A DNA stretch of 14,214 nt. Origin: Desulfobacterales bacterium (GTDB lineage Bacteria > Desulfobacterota > Desulfobacteria > Desulfobacterales > JAUWMJ01). Below the pieces are notes generated by a model. The model was not told the origin of the DNA, did not search any database, and saw nothing but the letters and a program-made list of their open reading frames with translations. The stretch covers positions 1-14,214 of the forward strand of contig JAUWMJ010000024.1 of NCBI GenBank assembly GCA_030613225.1, written 5' to 3'. The translations under genes were made by a program, and so were the position numbers. Below, piece after piece: positions 1 to 5,207 of this stretch. How positions within the stretch are numbered: position 1 is the first letter of the stretch; each line of letters starts with the position of its first letter.

Positions 1-39
1 TCTGGTTTGAAAGCGGCTGTGCCGAGCGTTGCAGAACAT

Positions 40-203
40 TTCTTATGGACATTACGTCCATTTGCCTGCCCCGCAATTTAATTTCCAGGGTTGATAATTT
101 GATCCAACTTCTGGGTCAGTGTGTTGATTTGAAATTCCGCATAGAAAGGCAGGTAGGTGATCGCTGATCTTTTTTTCCTCTCTTTTGGTGTTTTATCCTG
201 AAA
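40..203. repeat. Dispersed repeat R1, copy A (decayed 3' end of an EEP-like gene on the minus strand)
   Basis: This stretch matches 4475-4635 in the same orientation at about 89% identity counted by eye. Read on the minus strand it encodes the C-terminus of the protein also seen in copy B, ending at a TAA at 78-80 (last residues INPGN). Copy A carries an extra 4 nt near position 154 (aggtaggt where copy B has aggt), which shifts the frame within the SDHLP motif, so this copy is broken. It is a remnant of a gene whose intact form is not in the window. The sequence to its left (1-39) shows nothing recognisable beyond a weak, partly aligned likeness to the end of repeat R2. Confidence 0.75.
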
Positions 204-236
204 TACGACAACTTATTTATCAGTTTGGGAAAAAGC

Positions 237-283
237 TATATCAAAAAACTGAGCTGTACGAAATCTAACAAATTTTTGATATA
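237..283 (-). terminator. Inverted repeat just downstream of the retron RT gene, possible terminator
   Basis: An 11-bp perfect inverted repeat (TATATCAAAAA at 237-247, TTTTTGATATA at 273-283) with a 25-nt spacer lies 22 bp beyond the RT stop codon. It is AT-only apart from one pair and is not followed by a clean U-run on the minus strand, so it is at best a weak terminator. It could also be an end of the inserted retron segment. Confidence 0.3.
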
Positions 284-304
284 TTCAATTGGATATGCAA
301 CGGT

Positions 305-2104
305 TCATGGCGCAGTGGGCTTGTCCGCTATCGCCTGTGGTTTGGCCTTTTTTAAATTGTAATCCTCTATTACTCCTTTGAACCGGTTCAGGATTGCTTT
401 AAAGCCATCAAAATTGATCGTATTTTGATTGGCTTTTACCACTTTTTCGGCAAAAACGATTTTTCCATACTCTGTTTTTGGGTCAATTTTTTCCTTTCGA
501 TTAAATATCTTACCATCAACTTTAGTCTCCAGAGCTTTCTTATCAAACAAATCTTCTATCGCCGTTTCTTTAGCACCACTTCTAGAAGGGATATGTACCA
601 CATACAAATTTTCAATAAAACAATAGAACGGCTTTGTAGGATTATTAACCTTCAACTTTTTATTAATTTCCTTAGATCCGCTATCATTATCGATCAGCAT
701 TATAACCGGATGCTTCTTTCCTTGACCCTTAAATGGTTTCATGTATGTTTGGTAGATATCCATCAATGATTTTAAACCGGGGGTACCTCCTGATATCGCA
801 AACACATTCTTGAGATTTTTGGATAGGTTTAGAAAGCCAATTTTGAATTCTAAACGGTCGTCCTTTTTATGTACTAATTCCCTATATTCCTTTTCTAACT
901 GCTTTAATGCACATTTCAAATATACAATGTCTGTCTTGCCCTCGCAGATAATTAAAGGCCGTTTTATAGAGAAAAAATGTTTGTAAAACAGGAGTTTTCT
1001 ATAGAGTTTGGCTACGGCGGTAGGGTGTTTATTTTTACCTCCGATCTTACGGTCATCGTGCAGTCTTTTGATATGATAGATAAAACTGAGAATGCCTTCT
1101 AATTGGTTTAAGCTTCCTACCATATTTTTCTCAGACTGAGATCCCTCCAGAGACGTTGCAGTACTGCCAGGTGAAGATGCTTCACTTGTTTTGGCATTTT
1201 CAGAAACTGCTGGCTCTGAAGTGTGTTTACTATCTATGTAAAACTCATCAGACTGAAACAAGGCATGGCACATAGACCTGGCCTGCTTGTAATACTCTCT
1301 TTTAATATTTACTTTCTTATTTACAACAAGGCCCGTGGCAATTTGTCGTGCTGTCTTGTACTGCATTGATGTTTTTTTCTCATTTATTGTGAAACCAACC
1401 TTTTCTATCTCTTTTTTTAGAGCTTTACCCGAAACCCATTCATTGTCATTTTCATTTTTCTTAATCGCAATTTTCTCAGGGAATTCCTTCTTATTTGTGG
1501 AGAAGGTCAAATCATCTGCATACCTCGAATAGGTGCACTTGGCTTTCTTCGCCAAGTTAGCCATTCGTATATCCAACAGGTGTCCTATTAGATTTGAAAT
1601 GACCGGAGAACAAGGGCTCCCCTGAGGCAACTCATTGTCATGACAAGCTATTTGGGCAATAACAGTTGCGACTTTCGGATCTAACTTAAAGTGAGCATTT
1701 TTGATTAAAAAACCTCGTACTCGACCAAAGTTTATTGATGGGAAAAAATCTTGTAAATCAATGTTAAAAACATGACGTTTATTTTTATGTTTAATTGCGT
1801 TTGTGATTATGGAGTGTTTTTTTCTGAATCCATGAGATAAAGATCTCTTATGTTTGCTTTTAATGCAAATTTCCTCAAAGCATTTATTCAGTAGTTCTGC
1901 TAAACGCTTTTGAAGTCTTTTTAGCTGGTCTACAGGAGCTTTTATTCTACGTTCGCCACCATTTTTTTTAGGAATTGTAAATTCGATATATTTTTTTTCG
2001 CTTGGGAATATATACAGGATGTAGGAAAGGGCTTTAGGTTTATAGCCGAGCAAGATAGCTAACTCGCTCAGTGATTTGGTTTTTTTGAGCTTTTCTATTG
2101 TCAT
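305..2104 (-). CDS. Retron reverse transcriptase fused to a C-terminal TOPRIM domain (Ec67/Eco2-like)
   Basis: This makes the msDNA of a retron and, through its fused TOPRIM domain, probably carries the toxic nuclease activity of the defence system. Visible RT motifs are the retron NAxxH block (NAIKH, residues 102-106), NIDLQDFFPSI (114-124, catalytic Asp116), QGSPCSP (161-167), YADD (195-198) and the VTG-like block IATGLVVN (255-262). A Ser/Thr/Glu-rich stretch (about 291-330) precedes the C-terminal half, which shows TOPRIM signatures: ICEGKTD (386-392, Glu388) and the acidic IDNDSG (471-476). At 599 residues it is close to the Ec67 enzyme, about 586 as I recall. The ATG at 2104 lies 27 nt after the a2 arm of the msr-msd RNA, the usual retron layout; the ribosome site (AGAAG) is weak. 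All key RT and TOPRIM acidic residues are present, so it looks functional. In this family the one protein plus the RNA is the whole system. Confidence 0.93.
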   Translation of the reverse strand: MTIEKLKKTKSLSELAILLGYKPKALSYILYIFPSEKKYIEFTIPKKNGGERRIKAPVDQLKRLQKRLAELLNKCFEEICIKSKHKRSLSHGFRKKHSIITNAIKHKNKRHVFNIDLQDFFPSINFGRVRGFLIKNAHFKLDPKVATVIAQIACHDNELPQGSPCSPVISNLIGHLLDIRMANLAKKAKCTYSRYADDLTFSTNKKEFPEKIAIKKNENDNEWVSGKALKKEIEKVGFTINEKKTSMQYKTARQIATGLVVNKKVNIKREYYKQARSMCHALFQSDEFYIDSKHTSEPAVSENAKTSEASSPGSTATSLEGSQSEKNMVGSLNQLEGILSFIYHIKRLHDDRKIGGKNKHPTAVAKLYRKLLFYKHFFSIKRPLIICEGKTDIVYLKCALKQLEKEYRELVHKKDDRLEFKIGFLNLSKNLKNVFAISGGTPGLKSLMDIYQTYMKPFKGQGKKHPVIMLIDNDSGSKEINKKLKVNNPTKPFYCFIENLYVVHIPSRSGAKETAIEDLFDKKALETKVDGKIFNRKEKIDPKTEYGKIVFAEKVVKANQNTINFDGFKAILNRFKGVIEDYNLKKAKPQAIADKPTAP

Positions 2105-2131
2105 TAATCTTCTACATCAATCAAGAAATAA

Positions 2132-2281
2132 GCGGCTTATAGGCACTCTTACGCGAGATATGAACTTGACAATTGTTAACATAACATATGCCAAGTGGTT
2201 GGAGGATTGTCTGGAAGCAACGCTGCCTGACATTGGTTTCTTATATTGCGATTCACAATAACAAATCTGCCTATAAGCCGC
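2132..2281 (-). ncRNA. Retron msr-msd RNA
   Basis: Transcribed leftwards, this is template and primer for the adjacent RT. Its ends are a perfect 14-bp inverted repeat: a1 at 2268-2281 and a2 at 2132-2145 (GCGGCTTATAGGCA). The G opposite position 2267, straight after a1, is the expected branching guanosine. The msr part holds a hairpin at 2244-2260 (stem TATTGTG/CGCAATA, one G-U pair, loop AAT) and a second at 2208-2232 with two mismatches. The msd part holds a 33-nt hairpin at 2164-2196: an 8-bp stem ACTTGGCA/TGTCAAGT, a 2x2 internal loop, then TGTTA/TAACA with loop TGT. The blocks AGGCAGATTTGTT, TTGTGAATCGCAA and GAGTGCCT agree with the Ec67 RNA as I remember it. By analogy the msDNA would start at 2147 and run rightwards for roughly 60-70 nt. 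Exact RNA ends are inferred. Confidence 0.88.
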
Positions 2282-2286
2282 CCTTT

Positions 2287-2315
2287 TCTGTAACCCTATT
2301 TTTATAAAATATCAA
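2287..2315 (-). promoter_or_regulatory. Candidate promoter for the retron RNA/RT transcript
   Basis: On the minus strand TTGATA (2315-2310) is followed after 17 nt by TACAGA (2292-2287), placing a start close to the beginning of the a1 arm at 2281. The -35 is good but the -10 matches poorly, so support comes mainly from its position. Confidence 0.3.
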
Positions 2316-2369
2316 CCCATTAAATCCTGAGGAGCATTCATGACCACCAGGTGATCTTCATTAAAGATT

Positions 2370-2393
2370 TTTTAGGAAGCCAACATCCTAAAA
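2370..2393. repeat. Short perfect inverted repeat in the spacer right of the retron
   Basis: TTTTAGGA (2370-2377) and TCCTAAAA (2386-2393) pair perfectly around an 8-nt loop. Neither strand has a U-run placed as in an intrinsic terminator. The rest of 2316-2456 shows no gene or RNA that I recognise. Confidence 0.5.
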
Positions 2394-2456
2394 TAGTACC
2401 CACGCCCCATAAGCCCACGATTTCTGATAGCATCCCATGTTTGAATCAACCTTTGA

Positions 2457-2542
2457 TTGAGAATATCCCATAAAAATTGAGCTTGTAAAAACATGTGACA
2501 TCTTGTCAACATCATAACCCGGCCCGAAATTGCAATATGTAA
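2457..2542. repeat. Dispersed repeat R2, copy A
   Basis: These 86 bp match 4383-4468 in the same orientation with 6 differences and no gaps (80/86). Both copies conserve TGACA-TCT-TGTCA (here 2496-2508), a small perfect hairpin. No coding sense is conserved. In the other copy R2 lies directly beside R1, whereas here it is separated from R1 copy A by the whole retron. Confidence 0.8.
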
Positions 2543-2587
2543 CGGCTATATGAGCTACGTTGTTAACTATTTAACTTCTCAGGACGG

Positions 2588-2622
2588 ACTTCCAGAATGC
2601 CCTGAAAATAATAAGATTCTAT
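2588..2622 (+). repeat. Left inverted arm of the RAYT element
   Basis: It begins ACTTCCAGAA and ends AAGATTCTAT; the reverse complement recurs at 2989-3023 with three mismatches. Confidence 0.75.
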
Positions 2623-2650
2623 TTTATCTGATATATGATATGGTCCTAGC

Positions 2651-2992
2651 ATGCCACGTAAAGCCAGTAGTGATGCTCCCGGTGCCCTTCACAACATTAT
2701 TGTAAGAGGCTTCGAGCGAAGAAATATATTTAAAGATGACACCGACAGGATTAATTTTTTGGATCGGCTGGGCAAGGTATTCTCAAAACCGGAAGAAATA
2801 TTTCAGCCTGGAAAGAAACCGATAAAAGTCAAAGCAAGAAGCCTTTTCTGTTACTGGGCGGTCAGGGAATTGGGGTTAACAACGGCGGATCTGGCCCCAC
2901 AGCTCAATATCTCGCAGCCGGCGGTCAGTATGAGTACTCAGCGTGGAGAGCGAATAGTATCAGAAAATGAATATTCACTGATGAATGGATAG
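2651..2992 (+). pseudogene. REP-associated tyrosine transposase (RAYT/Y1_Tnp) with internal deletion
   Basis: The 113-residue frame joins the two ends of a much longer transposase. Residues 1-44 (MPRKASSDAPGALHNIIVRG onwards, then KDDTDRINFLDRLGKVF) are the typical N-terminus of the IS200-like Y1 family found in deltaproteobacteria. Residues about 47-113 (EEIFQPGKKPIKVKARS, CYWAVRELG, ISQPAVSMS) are the C-terminal helix-turn-helix extension of the same proteins. The middle, including the HUH metal-binding motif and the catalytic tyrosine, is missing although the frame stays open across the join. No Shine-Dalgarno sequence precedes the ATG. It cannot be an active transposase; a residual DNA-binding role of the tail is possible but unsupported. 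Confidence 0.82.
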
Positions 2993-3023
2993 AATCTTAT
3001 TATTTTAGGGGCGTTCTGGAAGT
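2989..3023 (-). repeat. Right inverted arm of the RAYT element
   Basis: Reverse complement of 2588-2622 at 32/35 positions. The transposase stop codon (2990-2992) lies inside it. Confidence 0.75.
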
Positions 3024-3050
3024 TCAAAATCTGGTCTTATTAACTGGTTC

Positions 3051-4253
3051 TCAAGATTGAGTAGTTTTCATTCTTTTCCCTTGGTAACATCGTACGGATC
3101 TGGTAGCCAAGTAAAAAAGGCATAAATTACAATGGATGCACCTTGAAAGCTCACGACTTCCTTCCTTGATTTTATTTGGGAAATTGGGGTCTGTTACAAG
3201 TGCTCTGCATAAGGAAATGTAATCGGCCTTTCCACTTTGGATAGTTTCTTCCATAAATGCAGGATCGATCATTCCTCCTACAACAAATATTGGTACATTA
3301 ACTTTCTTTTTAATGGCCTTGGCACTTTCTCTATTATATCCTTGGGTGAATGGTATTGGTTTCATTAGCTTACTTCCGAATTTTCTCATAATAAACCGAA
3401 ACAAAAAACCCTTATTTTTGTACATGTCCCATTCATCGAGGATAACATCAAAAGGAATGTCTCCCCTTAAAGTTGAACCGCCATCTTCCCCGATTCCGCA
3501 ACTTACCTCGATACCATCAAATCCCATTTCAGCCATTTTCTTTGCCATTACAATCCCTTCTTCAGGTTTCAAACCATTTTTCATGTGATCATAAGCGCTT
3601 AGTTTAATGAGAATGGGGTAATCATCTCCCACGCTTTTGCGTACACGTTCGTATATCTCAGTGACAAAGCGCATCCGATTCTCTATTGAACCACCCCATT
3701 TATCTTGTCTGCGATTTGTGTGGGGGCAAAGGAACTGACTAATTAAATATCCATGAGCGCCATGGATCTGTAAGGCATCGAAACCACTATCTTTAACTCT
3801 TAGAGCTGCCTGAGCGAATGCTTCAATTATCCTTTCAATGTCTGCTTCTGTCATCTCTCGCGGCATAACAAATAAGGATTTATCTTTCACGGCTGAGGGA
3901 GCAATGGGTTGAATGCCTGTCATTTCTTTTGTTGTCTGCCTGCCGCAATGATTTAATTGCATGGCAATTTTAGCACCATTTTGATGAACACGATCCACTA
4001 ATTTTCTATACTTTGAAATGTGTTCATCAGTATCGATGCCGAGCATTGCTTTAAATTTTCCATCACGACTAACATAGGTATATCCGGTAATGATTAACCC
4101 AACACCTCCTTTTGCAAGACGTTCATACAATTTAAAAAGGCGATCGGTGGGAAAGCCTGCATCATCGGCCATTGCTTCATGCGTTGCGGAACGCACCAGC
4201 CTATTTTTTAATTCCATTCCATTAATTTCGGTTCTTTCAAAAAGTACGGACAT
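3051..4253 (-). CDS. NADH:flavin oxidoreductase, old yellow enzyme family, with C-terminal Cys cluster
   Basis: A 400-residue FMN-binding TIM-barrel oxidoreductase, likely reducing an activated C=C bond (enoate or dienoyl type substrate); the substrate is unknown. Family signatures are KNRLVRSATHE (16-26), MQLNHCGRQ (98-106), HGAHGYLISQFLCPHTN (164-180, His164/His167 for substrate binding) and WGGSIENRMRF (186-196). The C-terminus has Cys372, Cys375, Cys378 and Cys389, the arrangement that binds a [4Fe-4S] cluster in the 2,4-dienoyl-CoA reductase and trimethylamine dehydrogenase group. Unlike those it ends right after the cluster and lacks the FAD/NAD(P) half, so electrons must come from another protein. 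The start is firm: AAAGGAGG sits 6 nt before the ATG. It stands alone, with retron-flanking repeats upstream and a transposase relic downstream. Confidence 0.9.
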   Translation of the reverse strand: MSVLFERTEINGMELKNRLVRSATHEAMADDAGFPTDRLFKLYERLAKGGVGLIITGYTYVSRDGKFKAMLGIDTDEHISKYRKLVDRVHQNGAKIAMQLNHCGRQTTKEMTGIQPIAPSAVKDKSLFVMPREMTEADIERIIEAFAQAALRVKDSGFDALQIHGAHGYLISQFLCPHTNRRQDKWGGSIENRMRFVTEIYERVRKSVGDDYPILIKLSAYDHMKNGLKPEEGIVMAKKMAEMGFDGIEVSCGIGEDGGSTLRGDIPFDVILDEWDMYKNKGFLFRFIMRKFGSKLMKPIPFTQGYNRESAKAIKKKVNVPIFVVGGMIDPAFMEETIQSGKADYISLCRALVTDPNFPNKIKEGSRELSRCIHCNLCLFYLATRSVRCYQGKRMKTTQS

Positions 4254-4344
4254 AATTCCTCCTTTGCAGGCTGAGAGGTTTCAAAGAGAGTATAGTGATA
4301 GGAGATAAAGCAGGATAGCTGTATATGAGCTGAAATTTTCAAAC

Positions 4345-4372
4345 ATCTTAGTAGTGACTCATTTGTTGTCAA
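4345..4372 (-). promoter_or_regulatory. Candidate sigma-70 promoter for the old-yellow-enzyme gene
   Basis: On the minus strand a perfect TTGACA (4372-4367) is followed after 16 nt by TAAGAT (4350-4345, 4/6 match). It would give a leader of roughly 85 nt ahead of the strong ribosome site at the ATG. Confidence 0.4.
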
Positions 4373-4382
4373 AGTAAAGATG

Positions 4383-4468
4383 TTGAGAATAACCCATAAA
4401 AATTGAGCTTGTAAAAACCGGTGACATCTTGTCAATATCATAACCCGGCCCGAATCTGCAATATGTAA
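4383..4468. repeat. Dispersed repeat R2, copy B
   Basis: Matches 2457-2542 at 80/86 positions without gaps and keeps the TGACA-TCT-TGTCA hairpin (4422-4434). It lies 6 bp from R1 copy B, so R2-R1 may be one ancestral unit: the 3' end and downstream DNA of the decayed minus-strand gene. Confidence 0.8.
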
Positions 4469-4474
4469 TTTATG

Positions 4475-4635
4475 TTCTTATGGACGTTACATCCCTTTGC
4501 CTGGCCCGCCATTTAATTTCCCGGGTTGATAATTTTGTCCAGCTCCTGGGTCAGTTTGTTGATTTGAAATTCCGCCCGGAGAGGCAGGTGATCGCTGATC
4601 TTTTTTTTCCTCTCTTTTGGTGCTTTATCCTGAAA
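4475..4635. repeat. Dispersed repeat R1, copy B
   Basis: Matches 40-203 in direct orientation at about 89% by eye, with a 4-nt gap and a one-base T-run difference. It keeps an open frame on the minus strand through the SDHLP motif, unlike copy A. Confidence 0.75.
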
Positions 4636-4690
4636 AGTATGGATCTCTGACAATTTGAGGAAAGGGGCGATTCTTAAGTATATAGCAGAT
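4513..4690 (-). pseudogene. C-terminal fragment of an endonuclease/exonuclease/phosphatase-like protein
   Basis: On the minus strand an open frame ending at the TAA at 4513-4515 encodes HTFQDKAPKERKKKISDHLP followed by LRAEFQINKLTQELDKIIN. The SDHLPLxxEF string is the C-terminal signature of the endonuclease/exonuclease/phosphatase (EEP) fold, where the His is catalytic. Nothing upstream resembles the rest of that fold: the frame is open to about 4836, but the extra residues are rich in Cys, Gly and aromatic residues and look non-coding. I treat this as the last 45-60 codons of a lost gene. The left boundary of real homology is uncertain, and the family assignment rests on one motif. Confidence 0.5.
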
Positions 4691-4986
4691 ATAACAGGTT
4701 TCGGAAATTGTGTGATATGTTGGAGATATCTGTAAAAAATAAGAGCCTGAGATAGTTGGTTTTTATTGCAAGTACAACCCCCGGGACCTGCGAAATTAAC
4801 GCAAATCAAAGCGTTCATGAAATCAACGTTAAGCACTATATGTGACTTTTTTGGCGTGGCCAGGGCGATAGGCTAATAGCAGTATATTTGACTCAATTGC
4901 AACCTGATTTTCCTATTAAAACTACTACATATTGTGCCTTTGTATAGCCTTTGCTTTACTCTGCAACCTGGATTCTCAAATTTCAT

Positions 4987-5015
4987 TTGACAACAGCTAC
5001 ATTTTCAGCCTTAAT
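4987..5015 (+). promoter_or_regulatory. Candidate sigma-70 promoter for the cyclase gene
   Basis: A perfect TTGACA (4987-4992) is separated by 17 nt from CTTAAT (5010-5015, 4/6 match). Transcription would start near 5022, leaving a leader of about 185 nt that contains the terminator hairpin at 5115-5153. The rest of 4837-5207 shows no gene. Confidence 0.45.
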
Positions 5016-5114
5016 GAATGTAACTAAATTTGTTAAGCCACCAGTAAACACAACAACGTAACCCCAACTTTCTGAGGGAAACCATGAAAAGATGTTTACA
5101 GAAGGTGCTGACAC

Positions 5115-5160
5115 AAAGCCTCCGAGGCATCATTATGCCTTTTTGGAGGCTTTTTTATTT
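5115..5160 (+). terminator. Strong intrinsic terminator inside the cyclase leader
   Basis: AAAGCCTCC (5115-5123) pairs perfectly with GGAGGCTTT (5145-5153), and a second perfect stem AGGCAT/ATGCCT (5125-5130, 5135-5140) closes on a CATT loop. A T-rich tract, TTTTTTATTTTT, follows from 5151. It ends about 45 bp before the cyclase ATG. No gene upstream on this strand needs it, so it fits an attenuator or riboswitch expression platform for the downstream gene. Confidence 0.8.
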
Positions 5161-5207
5161 TTGAGCATCGGTTAACTCTCGCCAAAACCATTGAAGGGGG
5201 TAATCCC

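Larger units (their letters stand above)
2588..3023 (+). mobile_element. Internally deleted RAYT-type element with 35-bp inverted ends
   Basis: A 436-bp unit is bounded by imperfect inverted repeats at 2588-2622 and 2989-3023 that match at 32 of 35 positions (differences at arm positions 11, 16 and 17). Between them lies a truncated transposase frame. The right arm overlaps the transposase stop codon. RAYT genes are often flanked by REP-like inverted sequences; here the arms look more like terminal repeats of a small non-autonomous unit. I did not identify a target-site duplication. Confidence 0.65.

Noticed and set aside
2076..2261. Plus-strand 61-codon frame opposite the retron RNA
   Set aside because: It lies antisense to the msr-msd RNA and RT start, with no ribosome site and no recognisable protein.
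2496..2508. TGACATCTTGTCA as an operator in repeat R2
   Set aside because: It is conserved in both R2 copies but sits at no consistent distance from a gene start, so it is better seen as part of the repeat.
4208..4441. Minus-strand frame of 77 codons upstream of the old-yellow-enzyme start
   Set aside because: It overlaps the gene's promoter, strong ribosome site and repeat R2, and its protein has no family resemblance.
5060..5160. Calling a definite cyclic-di-GMP riboswitch
   Set aside because: Only two short blocks resemble the aptamer; the tetraloop receptor and closing strand are missing, so it is kept as a hypothesis under findings.
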